From Phragmites australis (Eukaryota > Streptophyta > Magnoliopsida > Poales > Poaceae): 64,000 bases of DNA. This document shows, in pieces, positions 1-12,314 of this stretch. The position numbers and the translations under genes were made by a program. A model generated the notes under the pieces. The model ran no database searches. It had not been told where the DNA came from and saw only the letters and a program-made list of their open reading frames with translations. The stretch lies in contig NC_084923.1 of the NCBI RefSeq assembly GCF_958298935.1, positions 126,501 through 190,500 of the forward strand, read 5' to 3'. Numbering within the stretch: the first letter of the stretch is position 1; each line of letters begins with the position of its first letter.

Positions 1-92
1 TGTCTAGTTTTCTGCACTTATAAGACCTGTGAATTGGATCGTCTCTAGTAGCATATACTAAACATTTGTTTTGTTTTTTTTGTTTGTACCAG

Positions 93-344
93 AACTCTCC
101 CTGTGACCCTTGCATGGTCCACTGCTGCTTGCATTGGTGTGCAAATTGTCAGGAGCATCGCGAGAGGAGGGGTCGGCTTGCAGAGAACAGTGCCGTGCCA
201 ATGACCGCAGTGAATCCGCCTCCAGTGCAAGAGATGAGCATGGAAGAGAATCGTGCTCCTGCTGCCCCAGAGAATGGAGCAGCCAATACTGAGCATGAAG
301 CGCCAAAGAGTGAGCACGAAGATGTGGAGGTCATTCCTCTATAG
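93..344 (+). CDS. CNR6: PLAC8-family protein, cell number regulator 6-like (last exon only)
   Basis: This is the 3' terminal coding exon of a gene that starts left of the window. It opens after a T-rich acceptor (AG at 91-92) and runs 83 codons to TAG at 342-344. It begins NSPCDPCMVHCCLHWCANCQ, the cysteine-rich end of the PLAC8 domain, followed by EHRERRGRL and a Pro/Glu-rich tail ending DVEVIPL. PLAC8/CNR proteins are small membrane proteins; family members affect cell number and organ size or move metal ions, but the role of the CNR6 type is not well fixed. From memory of the family this matches the maize CNR6 type closely, including the EVIPL end. The hydrophobic membrane part and the first cysteine motif lie outside the window, so the full gene cannot be judged. 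Family assignment is firm; the exact paralogue number is less so. Confidence 0.85.
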   Translation, partial: NSPCDPCMVHCCLHWCANCQEHRERRGRLAENSAVPMTAVNPPPVQEMSMEENRAPAAPENGAANTEHEAPKSEHEDVEVIPL

Positions 345-1358
345 GTCTACTACAATCAGAATATTACGTACTTGGATGCTAGGATAGCCTGAGGCATAAA
401 ATCGATTCGAATGAACATTGGTTCTATCAAGTCCGTTTTGATTTTCTTATGTGAGGACCGAACGAACATTCCATTAGGCCATCATCAGAACACAGGAGTT
501 AATCCAGTTTTTTCTTTTCCTTTCTTTTAAATGTATACTTGAGTACCTCACTTCGAACAAAGCCGTGCATGGTTTAATCGAAGAGCTAGGTACCTGGCCT
601 GCCTGCCTGCCTGGGTACAATCATTAGATTTCTACAGAGCAAGCATGATATATTGATATGTTTCCCTTCCCTGGTTGCGTATTGTAGAGGAGAGCTGACG
701 TTAATTTCGCCGCGTGTCCTTTGATTTGATTGTAAGTTCCTTTCCTTTGGCATGAGCTTCTTCTCGTTGTTGTTCATTCATTGTAGGCATCGAAAGCATA
801 AGGAGATACTACAGGTAGGTTCAGAGTCAGAGGGATATGAAATCTAATCAAATGCAGAAGGAAATCCAGCAAAATCCCTTGTATCATCTATCTATGGTAC
901 AATTGCAATCAAACAATCTTTTTTTTTTCTTTCTTTTTGCGAGATGCAACCAAACAATCTGTGCAGCTGTCTTTACCACGACCGTCTAAGCCCTTGCATC
1001 ATCAAATTCGAATTGGTGTTGAGTGATCGATCAAAATGCAGCATTAAGCTGCTGCTTAGACTCTTAGCCGTGTAGGATGTCGTAGGTCGGTTTAGAAAAG
1101 AAAAAAAGAGGTCTCGGGTGGAGTTTTCAAAAGTAGAAGATTTTTTTAACCAAACACCTCAGTCCACAGTTTTTCAAAATCAAAGTATTTTATAAAACCG
1201 TAGTATTTCTTAGAACTCCAAAAATAATGTGTATCCAAGTTGAGAAAATAAAACAGCTTCCCCTCCACTGCAACAAAAGTGACAAGCGGCAAGAGTAGAC
1301 AACCAACCCATCCAAGCAATCAATCGGCGGCGCCGCCGCTAGATTTCGGGAGGGAGCG
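345..1358. other. intergenic, 3' region of CNR6-like gene and upstream region of PSD
   Basis: There is no coding signal. The stretch holds a short CCTG-rich tract near 597-613 and A/T-rich tracts near 920 and 1090. From about 1190 the sequence becomes the 5' leader of the PSD gene. No clear TATA box was found. Confidence 0.6.
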
Positions 1359-4300
1359 ATGAGGTTTAGGGTTCGTCCCCCATGGCCCCTCCTCGCCTCA
1401 GGCCGCCACCACCTCTCTCGCCGCCTCCACGCCAAATCCGGCCACTCTGGCGCCGGCCAAGGTCTCAATCTCACTCTCTTTGTGGCTCGTTTTCTTCTTC
1501 TTCTTTTTTGCTATATATGGTATCCATCAACAGCTCAGCTGCTGCTTCACCTCTCAAATTTTGAGTTTGCAATTCCAATCATTTAACCTTCGCTGCGGCT
1601 GGGTTGTGGAGCCACTATTAGCGTCGCGGGTTGCGTTTCTAGCTGCCTGCGGGCCGGGCAGGTTGTATGCTCGGTCGAATAGACAGATCTGTCGGGCTTG
1701 TTCCTGTTTGCTTTGCTGCCAAATAAGCAGGAGCATCAACTCACGCTCCCAACTTACTTTGTCTTCTTACTACTAATTTACTGCTATCGCATTGCATGAT
1801 AAAACTGGAAAACATGTTCCTAACTCTTGCTCATTAATGCTAATGCTCATCGTATGCTTTTCTAGAGGGGGACTAGACTTAATTCCATGTTGACTACTTG
1901 CCTATGTAATCCTTGAGTGATGTGCAGCAACATACATAACCCTTACTTTTATTATGTATACGCACGCTTGTCCTTTAGACAAGGATCTTCATGTTTTATT
2001 TTCCAGGCAATTTTCTTCTACCTGGTGCAACAGCAGCAGTTCTTGTCATGCTTGGTGCTCTTCATGCTAGGCGTATGTATGATGACAAGAAAGTAAGCCA
2101 TGCATTCTACACTTTACATTGAAATTTGAATCACAATGCTCTGGCCATAGTTAACTGGTGCACTACAACTGCTAAACAAATAGTACCATCAGATGGACTA
2201 CTCTACAGGCAGAGTACACACTTCCGTTGTTTCTCAATATTTTGTTGACAACGAACAAACACATTTTCTTGGATTCGTCTATTTTAGAAACTAGAAAGGA
2301 GTGTTATGCAGGCATCTTGTTCTCATTTGAGTAATGCATTCTTCATCCTTCATTTCATGCAAGGTTGTTGAAAGGAAGGAGAAAGGAATTGAGCCAGAGT
2401 TTTCGCCAGATTTTAAGGTACTGTAGTCAGCACAACGACCTGTCATTCCTGTAAATTGCCTTCTGAGTCCTGACTGCAGAATGGTGTCATTTTCCATACA
2501 GGCTTCGTTTTTGAGGCTTCTACCACTGCGTTCTATGTCGCGTTTCTGGGGATCCTTGATGGAAGTGGTTTGTATTCTTCTACCCTTAGAAGCTATTGTA
2601 TTCCTTTCCTGTTAAATCTAAATAATCTTAGCCTACCCCAACTTGCTTGGGACAAAAGGCTCTGTTGCTGCTGCTGCTGCGGCTGATTAATGCAGATAAT
2701 TTTATTTCTTGTAGGAAGTCCCAGTTTTCATGCGTCCCACCATCTATAAAGCATGGGCTAGAGCATTTCACTCTGGTATGTCTTCTACTTTTATGATGCT
2801 TTCTTATGTTACAGTTCACCTGGCAAATATCTATATCAGTCTCCAGTTGGCTTGCGCTTTAAAGCATCTATATGTGTGCTTGTATACTGAACTATTGATA
2901 GATAGAGTTTGATAGATAATGCATTGTTAGTGTGTTCCAATGAGCACAACAGTGTACATGTAACAATGTAAATGCCTACGTGTACATGTAACAATGTAAA
3001 TGCCTACTGCTCTACAAATTATGTTTTTTTGTAAATGCCTACTGCTCTACAAATTATGTTTTTTTGTAAAAACTTACTGGTCCATAAAGGTCCATGCTTG
3101 AAAGTAAACAGTGCTTAGTAGCATAGCATATATCATTTTTCTTCTTCTCTGTACCTGTGAAAACTTGATAGTTGTCATCACTTTGAAAAAAAATTGGCGA
3201 TACCTTGAAATGAATTGTTGACTCCTGAATATTGTAGATTTGCAAGAAGCTGCTCTTCCTCTAGAAGAATATCCTTCTTTACAAGCATTCTTCACCCGCT
3301 GTCTCAAAGAAGGATCAAGGCCTATTGACCCAGATCCAAACTGTCTGGTAACTGGTAACAAGATATTTATTCTGTAACCACTAGTCTGATGTGGTGATAG
3401 TTCAATACTCATCTGATAGGTGTGTTCAATTGTACTGTTAGGTGAGTCCTGTGGATGGTAAAGTTTTGCGGCTTGGAGAGCTACGAGGTCCAGGAACCTT
3501 GATTGAGCAAGTGAAAGGCTTTTCTTATTCTGTTTCTTCTCTTCTTGGTACGAGTTCATCCCTTCATGATGCCACAGAGGAAGATTTTTCTAGGGAGCAC
3601 ATAGAGCAAAATATGCCCAAGAATTCAAATACAAAATCATGGTGGCGAGTATCAGTTGCTTCACCTAAACTACAGGATCAAACACTGTTGAGGTATTTAT
3701 ACTTATAAAAGATTTAGAATTACCAAATCTTAGATAACTGCATAAGTTAGTGTAAGCAATGTAGGCATCATATAAATCATTCAGTTTCAAGGCTTTCACA
3801 AGCCTTGTGATAGCTTTAGCCTTGTGTTGTAACTACTATGCATACTCCTGCTGTAGTTTTAGTGTTTCAAGAATGATGCACTTTATGTCTCTGTTCATTT
3901 TCTGGTATAGAATGATTTATGCATCCAAGTTCATATGCGATTAATGTATGATACCATCATGCAACTGTACTCAAATATGACATTTCACTTGAAATTAGCT
4001 TTACTACATGCATTGGTTCTGTGCTTGCTTTTTTTAGGGGAAAACAGTAGGGGAAGCCCCTACTGCGGTATTTGATTATATATAAAAACTGTACAAAGCT
4101 GAATGAGTCAGACAAAAAAGAACAATGTCGAAGGGAAAAATCTATACAATCGAGTTAAGTCAGGTGTTGAAAGAAAGTTCTAAAAGAGCCTTCATGTTCT
4201 GTGCTTATTGGATCGCCCTTTACATCTGAGTGTTTTGAACAGCAATATCTAATTGCATCTAATACTAGCAGGCTGCTCTAAACTGTGGTATTAGTAAAGA

Positions 4301-6045
4301 ATTTATCTTCTGCAGTCATGATAAAATTCACTTCCTACAATGTGATGAGTTGAGAAATTTCATTTGGAACCAGCATTTTTCCCTTCTTCTATCATGGATT
4401 TGCTCTTCTTTGTAGCTCTGTTTCTGTTCTAGCTGCAATTGCTGTTTAATGCCTCTCAGCATATCTTTTATGAATATTCTCATGTTTCAACAATTTGCTG
4501 GTACTGACTTTGACCTCTCCTTGCCAGCCCAAAGAAAGGCATCTTTTATTGTGTCATTTATTTACACCCTGGTGATTATCATCGAGTTCACTCTCCTGTT
4601 GATTGGAATATTTTAAAACGTCGGCATTTCTCAGGTTTCTTCTCCATTTTTTTGGGTACCTACTGAACTCTGTGGTAACTTTATGTAGGACTGATATGAA
4701 TGTACTACTACTATGTTTGTAGGTCATCTCTTCCCCCAGAATGAACGTGCTGTGCGGACCATCAGAAACCTGTATGTCGAGAATGAAAGGGTAATTTCAC
4801 TTTCTTGACTGTTTTAGCTTTATTTAAGGAATGGAGACAACTTGAGTCGGAAATAAAATTTGGCTTTCGATGTCACTTCCTTTCTGAATCTGTTGCCTCT
4901 TAATGATAGGTGGTACTTGAAGGTCGATGGAAAGAAGGCTTTGTTGCAATTGCAGCAGTTGGTGCTACTAATGTTGGTTCTATCAAAGTACTATTTCCCT
5001 CTCTCATGCTTACCTGTGGACAGTGCATACATGTTTTTTATGCTTATGATTATTCATGTGTTATGACACTCGCTGAAATTAAATGCTTGTCAGCGGGAAT
5101 TTTGTATATATTGAGGCATTACGGGCTAAAATAAATTCTAAGTATGATACAGTATGAGTTTCATCGATAGGAGATCGGTGGCAAGCAACTTTGTTTTCTG
5201 GAAGCTATGTTGAGCTGAATTTGTTACTGATCTGCTGCTTGCTTCATGTGGAATTAGTATTATATGGCTCAATTCCGGTGTGGGGTTCAGCTACTATAAT
5301 CCACTGGCTCATTGGTGATTGGATAGATTGCAGTTGGAATTTTAAACCTGCAGGTAGAACTAAACGTAGGGGGTCAAAAGGTGAGATTTTCCTTGGGGGC
5401 GGTGGTGATGCATTTATTTGTATTAGTTTAGGATTGATATTGACATTGTTTTGAGGGCTGAATTTTTTTAGATTTGTCAAATGGGACCTTAAGTTGAAAG
5501 CATTGATAACGCTCAAAATGAATGAACTTTCACAGTTTTCACTTTATTGCTGTCCAATTTTCATCCATGGTCCGTGGATGTTGCTTAATGTATTTCTGAA
5601 AATGCTAAATGAATTTCTAAAGTTTTAATAAATGGTATCTTGCAGCTATCTATTGAACCAGAGCTGAGGACAAATAGACCAGGGTCAAGGATGCTTCGCT
5701 CCCAGTCTCCTGAGGAACGTATATATGAACCTGAAGGCACCGGCGTGATTGTCAAAAAGGGGGAAGAGGTATGCTTTCTTTGGCTCTTGTCTCTAAATAG
5801 CAGCTTGACCGGATGCAAATGGCTGGTACTTGAAGTCGAAGAGCACTTCTGATATATGTGCGTGTCCCAACCATTTGCAGATAGCAGGATTTAAGATGGG
5901 ATCAACCGTTGTCCTGGTGTTTGAGGCCCCCGTGTGGAAGGCAAGGGAAGACGGCACCATGTCTTCCGACTTCAATTTCTGCATCAGGGCTGGCGATAAG
6001 ATTAGGGTGGGAGAAGCCATTGGGCGGTGGAGCGAATCATCATAG
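1359..6045 (+). CDS. PSD1: phosphatidylserine decarboxylase, mitochondrial type
   Basis: Converts phosphatidylserine to phosphatidylethanolamine plus CO2 at the mitochondrial inner membrane. Twelve exons keep frame and give 423 residues: 1359-1461, 2007-2092, 2364-2417, 2502-2567, 2715-2775, 3238-3347, 3442-3692, 4528-4634, 4723-4790, 4910-4987, 5646-5768, 5881-6045. The N-terminus ([20 protein letters not shown]) is Arg-rich without acidic residues, like a mitochondrial presequence; a hydrophobic stretch follows at about residues 37-52. Visible catalytic elements are Asp165 in SPVDG, His262/His265 in GDYHRVHSP and the self-cleavage site GST at 376-378, where Ser377 would become the pyruvoyl group. 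The order and length match Arabidopsis PSD1. ATG 1359 is preferred over ATG 1382 because only its frame continues into exon 2. The gene ends about 720 bases before COPA on the same strand. All key residues are present and no break was seen. Confidence 0.95.
2631..2690 (+). repeat. AU-type SINE 3' tail remnant in PSD intron 4
   Basis: The segment reads CCCCAACTTGCTTGGGAC, then an AAAGGCT motif and a TTG/CTG triplet tail. This is the typical 3' end of plant AU-type SINEs. Only the last 50-60 bases are recognisable. A similar tail lies at 42363-42405 in a NOT1 intron. The assignment is from memory of the family. Confidence 0.5.
2951..3068. repeat. two adjacent tandem duplications in PSD intron 5
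   Basis: A unit of about 28 bases (GTGTACATGTAACAATGTAA...) occurs twice in a row. It is followed by a unit of about 35 bases (TGCCTACTGCTCTACAAATT...) that also occurs twice, the two repeats sharing TGCCTAC. They look like local slippage duplications inside an intron, with no coding effect. Confidence 0.8.
4030..4150. repeat. repeat-like insert with a perfect 9-bp hairpin in PSD intron 7
   Basis: After a T run the sequence holds CAGTAGGGG at 4045-4053, a 3-base loop, and its exact reverse complement at 4057-4065. The A-rich stretch that follows resembles dispersed segments common in grass introns, probably transposon-derived. No target duplication was found. Confidence 0.45.
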
Positions 6046-6762
6046 TATGGATGTTGCGCCTGATGTTGTAGTTTCTGGTAGTTGAGAGCGCAACCCTCTA
6101 TTTGCGATGGCACAACCCAACCTGCAACGAACAGCTATTTTTTAAGGAAGAGATCATCTTGTGGAGTATGAAAGCATGCACGTATGTATGTTAGTGCGTT
6201 GTTCTCTTGTGGTTGGTTTCATTGTGTAGGGAAAAACGCGATACAAGTTTGATCTGACAATGAAGCCGTTTCGGCAGTGAGGCTGACCAAACCAAATCGG
6301 TGGTGTTTGGTTGAAAGTCCGTTTGGTAAAGCTTTACTTAAAGCTGGTCACTTTTAATTTCAAATTCTGCATAGATCTTGAAGTTGCCTAAGTTGAGACG
6401 CGAATTTAGACGCCGAAGCCTTGGGCCTTGATAAAAATGTCATTCTCTCTTCTTCTTTTTTTCCCCAATTATATACTTACTAGTATGTAGTGTATAAAAG
6501 AAAAGGAAAAAGAAATAGTGATGGTAAGGCAAGGCAAGAAAGGCAACGAACGCCGCAGATCCAACGGCGGATCGGGAAACGAGAAGAAGAGGAGTCGTCC
6601 CCTGACTCCCTTCCCCTCCCCTCCCCTCCCCTCCCTCCGAGATCTCTCCTGTCTCAACTCTCAAGGCGAGGCAGATCTGCCGCCCGCCACCACCTACCTC
6701 TCCCTCCCTCCGCTCAATCTTCTCGATCGCCTCCGCCTCCTCCTCCGGTTACAAGGAGGGAG
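6046..6762. other. intergenic region and 5' leader of COPA
   Basis: No gene. The first part is the PSD 3' region. Around 6300-6400 there is low-complexity, T-rich sequence. The last 250 bases form a polypyrimidine-rich leader with repeated CCCCT units near 6605-6635, as in many grass housekeeping genes. Confidence 0.6.
6493..6500 (+). promoter_or_regulatory. candidate TATA box of COPA
   Basis: TATAAAAG lies 263 bases upstream of the COPA start codon, ahead of the CT-rich leader. Position and sequence fit a plant TATA box; the transcription start is not known. Confidence 0.45.
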
Positions 6763-9700
6763 ATGCTGACCAAGTTCGAGACCAAGAGCAACCGGGTGAA
6801 GGGGCTCGCCTTCCACCCGCGGCGCCCATGGATCCTCGCCAGCCTCCACAGCGGCGTCATCCAGATGTGGGACTACCGCATGGGTACCCTCCTCGACCGC
6901 TTCGACGAGCACGACGGGCCCGTCCGCGGCGTCCACTTCCACGCAACGCAGCCGCTCTTCGTCTCCGGAGGTTCTTAGCTCTCTCCCTCCAGTAGTTGTT
7001 GTACTAGACACATTATTTCACCCCGAAAGTGCCCCTCTAGTCATGATCCTCCTGATTCACACAAGTACTGCTAAAGGAGCCTATGTAGCTCCTATGCACG
7101 TCTGTGCTCACCAATTTATAGCAAAATAATCCTTCTCAAGCTCTACAAACGTCCTCTCAAAGTTTAGTTAATCCTTGAATTAATTAATGTCAGGATGCCA
7201 CTGAAAGAAACTCATCTGAATATGCCCTCCTCCAAGTGTTAACATTTGGCTGCCTATGAGTGCGCATGTTTCTTGTGTTTATTTCTCTAATTTCCTACAA
7301 GGTTTTGCACCTCTTTAATGTGTTGCAGGTGATGACTACAAGATTAAGGTGTGGAACTACAAGACTCACCGCTGCCTCTTCACACTCCATGGCCACCTCG
7401 ACTACATTCGCACCGTGCAGTTCCATGACGAGTATCCGTGGATCGTCAGTGCCAGTGACGACCAGACAATCCGTATCTGGAACTGGCAGTCACGCACCTG
7501 TGTCGCCGTGCTGACAGGGCATAATCACTATGTCATGTGTGCTTCCTTCCATCCCAAGGAGGACCTTGTCGTGTCAGCGTCTCTGGATCAGACTGTTCGG
7601 GTATGGGATATTGGGGCACTAAAGAAGAAATCAGTCTCGCCAGCAGATGACATTATGCGTCTCACTCAGATGAACACTGACCTCTTTGGAGGCGTCGATG
7701 CGGTGGTCAAGTATGTCTTGGAGGGTCATGACCGCGGGGTCAACTGGGCCTCATTTCATCCCACCTTACCACTTATTGTTTCTGGGGCTGATGACCGTCA
7801 AGTCAAGCTGTGGAGAATGAACGGTAATGCTGCTGCAATTCCCTTCTGAGATCTATACCTTTTCTTTTTCACATGAATACACTGTCAATTTCATATAGTG
7901 ACACATATGTTGGTATTCATATTTTACTTAACCCTATTAAATAGAGATGTGCATGTTTTATCTTTCTGTTTCCTGAAATTAGCTGTTTATGGACAGACAC
8001 CAAGGCATGGGAGGTTGATACTTTGAGAGGCCACATGAACAATGTGTCTTGCGTAATGTTCCACGCGAAGCAGGACATCATCGTATCCAACTCAGAAGAC
8101 AAAAGCATTCGCATTTGGGATGCCACAAAGAGAACTGCCATCCAGACATTCAGGCGTGAGCATGACCGCTTCTGGATTCTTGCCGCTCACCCTGAGATGA
8201 ATCTTCTTGCAGCTGGTCATGACAGTGGCATGATTGTGTTTAAGTTGGAGAGGGAGCGCCCAGCTTTCAGCGTCAGTGGTGATACAGTGTTCTATGTGAA
8301 GGACCGATTCCTCCGGTACTATGAATACTCCACACAGAAGGAGGTCCAGGTTGCTCCCATTAGAAGGCCTGGAACAGTCAGCTTGAATCAGTCACCAACA
8401 ACATTATCATACAGTCCAACTGAGAATGCAATCTTGATCTGCTCCGATGTGGATGGGGGCTCATATGAGCTATACATCGTTCCCAAGGACTCTGCTGGCA
8501 GGTCTGATTATTTGCAGGAGGCAAGGAAGGGAGCTGGTGGTTCTGCAGTTTTCATAGCCCGCAATCGATTTGCAGTGCTGGAGAAGAGCAGCAACAATGT
8601 TTTGGTTAAGAACCTTAAAAATGAGATTGTGAAGAAAACCCCTCTTCCTCTTGCAACAGATGCAATTTATTATGCTGGGACAGGCAACATATTGTGCAAA
8701 GCTGAAGACAGGGTGGCGATCTTTGATCTGCAGCAGAGGCTTGTTCTTGGCGAACTCCAAGCACCTACTGTCAAGTATGTAGTTTGGTCCAGTGATATGG
8801 AGTCTATTGCACTGCTTAGCAAGCACGCCATAGTCATTGCAAACAAGAAGCTGGTCCATCGCTGCACGCTTCATGAAACCATACGTGTAAAGAGTGGTGC
8901 ATGGGATGAAAATGGTGTATTCATATACACCACTTTGAACCATATCAAGTATTGCCTTCCTAATGGAGACAGTGGCATCATCAGAACACTTTATGTCCCA
9001 ATTTACATTACCAGAGTTATCGGGAACAGCATCTTCTGCTTAGATCGTGATGGAAAGAACAAGTTGATAACAGTCGATGCTTCTGAATACATTTTCAAGC
9101 TCGCCCTTTTCCGGAAACGCTATGACCATGTCATGAGTATGATTAAGAACTCGCAGCTGTGTGGGCAGGCTGTGATTTCTTATTTACAACAGAAGGGGTT
9201 TCCAGAAGTTGCTCTCCACTTTGTGAAAGATGAGAAGACCAGATTTAATCTGGCTCTTGAGAGTGGAAACATCCAGATTGCTGTTGCTTCTGCGAAGGAA
9301 CTTGATGACAAGGATCACTGGTACAGGTTGGGAATTGAGGCTTTGAGGCAGGGAAACGTTGGTATCGTTGAATATGCATACCAGCGGACAAAGAATTTCG
9401 ACAGGCTTGCTTTTCTCTATCTTATAACTGGTTACTTGGACAAGGTGGGCTTTATGTGTAAGATTGCTGGGCAGAATAACAATTTGATGGGCCAGTTCCA
9501 TAATGCACTGTATCTCGGGGATGTACGGAAGCGAGTTGAGATCTTGGAGAATGCAGGGCAGCTACCTCTTGCATATGTAACTGCTGCCACTCATGGCCTC
9601 ATTGAAATTGCTGAGAGGCTTGTTGCTGAGTTGGGGGAGAATGCCCCTTCTCTACCTGAAGGGAAAGCTAGCTCACTGCTGATTCCTCCTGCTCCTCTTA

Positions 9701-10941
9701 CATCTTGTGGCGACTGGCCTTTATTGAAGGTGATGCGTGGTATCTTTGATGCTGGACTAGATGCTACTGGGAGGGCAGATCAGGATGAATACTGTGAAGA
9801 TGCTGGTGGTGACTGGGGTGATGAAGAACTAGACATTGTTGACGTAAATAATGTGATGGAAAATGGAGATATTGTTGACCACAATGAGGAAGATGAGGCA
9901 AACGAAGAGGAAGGTGGCTGGGACCTTGAAGATCTGGAATTGCCACCTGAGACAGAGACGCCAAAGGCTGCTGGTCCGGCCCGTTCCTCTTTGTTTGTGG
10001 CTCCCACTCCAGGCATGCCTGTCAGCCAAATTTGGACGCAGAAGTCATCCCTCGCTGGGGAGCATGCTGCAGCTGGCAACTTTGACACTGCAATGCGATT
10101 GCTTAGCCGCCAGTTGGGTGTCAAGAATTTTACTCCTCTGAAGCCTTTGTTTCTTGATGCACACATGGGCAGTCATACCTTTTTGCGTGCATTTGCAAGT
10201 GCTCCGGTTGTATCTGTAGCTATTGAGAAAGGCTGGACTGAATCTGCTAGTCCTAATGTGAGGGGCCCACCTGCACTTGTCTTTACCTTCTCGCAAATGG
10301 ATGGCAAGCTTAAGGCTGCATATAAAGCCACAACCGAGGGTAAATTCCCTGAAGCACTGAGGCAGTTCCTGAACATCCTACACATCATCCCGCTCCTTAT
10401 TGTGGACTCGCGAAGAGAAGTTGATGAAGTAAAGGAGCTGATTGAGATTGTGAGAGAGTATGTCCTTGGTCTTAGGATGGAAGTCAAAAGGAAGGAGCTG
10501 AAAGATGACGCCACCCGGCAACAGGAGTTGGCTGCGTACTTCACTAACTGCAAGCTGCAGAAGGTTCACATGCGCCTTGTCCTCACTAGCGCTATGGGCC
10601 TTTGCTTCAAGGGCGGAAACTATGCTACTGCAGCAAATTTTGCCCGGATGCTTCTGGAGAAGAGCCCCAATGAGGCCCAAGCGAAGAAGGCTAGGCAAGT
10701 TGTGCAGGCCTGTGGGGAAAGGAAGGATGGCTGTCAGTTGAACTATGACTTCAGGAATCCGTTTGTGGTGTGTGGAGCAACCTTTGTTCCGATATACCGG
10801 GGGCAGAAGGATGTTTCCTGCCCGTACTGTGGATCTCGGTTCGTGCCCTCGGTTCAAGGTGAGCTGTGTACCATATGCGAGCTCTCGGTTGTTGGGGCAG
10901 ATGCTTCTGGCCTGCTCTGCTCGCCTACACAATCGAGATAA
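6763..10941 (+). CDS. COPA: coatomer subunit alpha (alpha-COP)
   Basis: The largest subunit of the COPI coat; it acts on Golgi membranes, mainly in Golgi-to-ER retrieval, and binds cargo with dilysine signals through its N-terminal propeller. Three exons, 6763-6970, 7329-7823 and 7997-10941, keep frame and encode 1215 residues, close to the plant family length of about 1218. The protein starts [20 protein letters not shown], the canonical alpha-COP N-terminus. WD40 repeats fill roughly residues 1-320 (for example KLWRM and KIKVWNYK blades with GH/WD spacing), then comes the coatomer WD-associated alpha-solenoid. An acidic linker ([18 protein letters not shown]) lies near residue 860. The C-terminal coatomer-alpha domain ends with Cys pairs (CGATF, CPYCG, CTIC) from about residue 1158. 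Exon 3 carries most of the gene without interruption. The gene follows PSD in the same direction. It appears intact. Confidence 0.98.
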
Positions 10942-11479
10942 GTGGCTCTTCCTCTGTGTCTTGAGTTGGAAGACTGATGCGGTGGTGTATTCTATCATCT
11001 GGGAATTTGCTGGCTGACCGGCTGTTGTGAGGTCTCTCGGAATAAGTATACTACTAGGTTCTCTTGAGGTTTCCCTTTTTTGAAAATTTCCTTTTTGTAG
11101 TCCATCGTTGTCTCCTGATAAGGCTGTGGTAAAATTGTGTCTAGTATTTTGGATGTGGTCATGCGGGTTCATCTGGGACCCTAAACACTTGTGTATTTAG
11201 TTAATCAGGCTTGAGAATTCCTTCATTATATGAACATGTACCAAACCATGTTGGATGGATTATTTGTTTTTGGTACTCCAATCTACTTCACTATATGAGC
11301 ATGTACCGTGTTGTATGTGGCTCCAGCTCCGATGGATCATTTGATGAGATGAGATGAGCCCCTTGTCCTTGTTCCTGCAGCAGGAGTGGATCGCCGATTA
11401 CAAAGCCAATGGCCATCTCATCTCACATCATCTCATGGTAAGTTATGATAGAGGAGGAAGAGAGGCAGGCAGAGCGCAC

Positions 11480-11632
11480 CTACGTCTGCTTGGAGGAGGA
11501 AGAGGGCCCAGCAGGTGCCGATGGTGACCGCTTGCTGCGGAAGATGATGTAGGCGAGCGGGAGCACCATGCCGGCCATCATGATCGCAGCGCCCACTAGG
11601 TACCTGGCCGGCGACGGCGCCTCCAAGGAAGG
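11480..11632 (-). CDS. possible terminal exon of a small single-pass membrane protein
   Basis: The minus strand reads EAPSPARYLVGAAIMMAGMV, then LPLAYIIFRSKR, a Ser/Pro-rich tail and KQT before TAG at 11482-11480. The hydrophobic stretch of about 20 residues followed by a basic FRSKR looks like one transmembrane helix with a cytosolic tail. An in-frame TGA lies just upstream, so if real this is a last exon entered through an acceptor near 11625 (a CTTGGAG sequence, not a strong site). No first exon was identified. It resembles small plant membrane proteins of unknown role in composition only. It could be a decayed gene. Confidence 0.3.
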   Translation of the reverse strand, partial: PSLEAPSPARYLVGAAIMMAGMVLPLAYIIFRSKRSPSAPAGPSSSSKQT

Positions 11633-12314
11633 GCGGGGTCATCCTTTGTATGTGATGTGTGCAAAACAAAGGCCAAGCGGTATCGCGTCCAACTCCACTT
11701 GTGCTACGGTGTTAGTGTAAACATGACAAGATGCTTTCGATCCTCTCCTCCCGAGCTCGAGGGAGGGAGGAGGAGAGGAGATGTTGTTCTGTTCTTGGCT
11801 AGGGCAGGCGGTCGCTGGCAACCTCCTCTGGTGTGTCTTCCCTCTTCCCTACCCTCATCGTGATCAATGTTGTTTCTTTCCTTTCCTTTTAAAATGAAAT
11901 TAAATATGGATAGGTATGGAGCCCAGTGGTAAGACTCGATGAGACGAGTCGTCCGGTACCCTGACCTCCAAAGAAGGCCGCATAGTGGGGAGGTGGTGTT
12001 AAAAAAAATGAAATTGAATGGGCAGGAGGATGCGGCGGCAACATCCACAGCGTCGACGTCTTCGTCCCCGACCACAAGGCCGTCTTTACTCACGCAGCAT
12101 CCATTGCCTTGCCCCGACGTGGCGACGTTGGATGTTTCTTCTTTGCTTCACTTGAAGGTGCGTTTTAGCAGCTCCCCCTCCTGGCACCAGATATCAGGAG
12201 TCCAGGACGGAGCCTTGTCATAAGGAAGGACACTGGCATTGCGCTCAACTAACCCTCTGCTTCAGTGTTGCAGCTCCTCTCAGAATCCAGAGCCCATGCA
12301 TACAGTTTAGAAAT

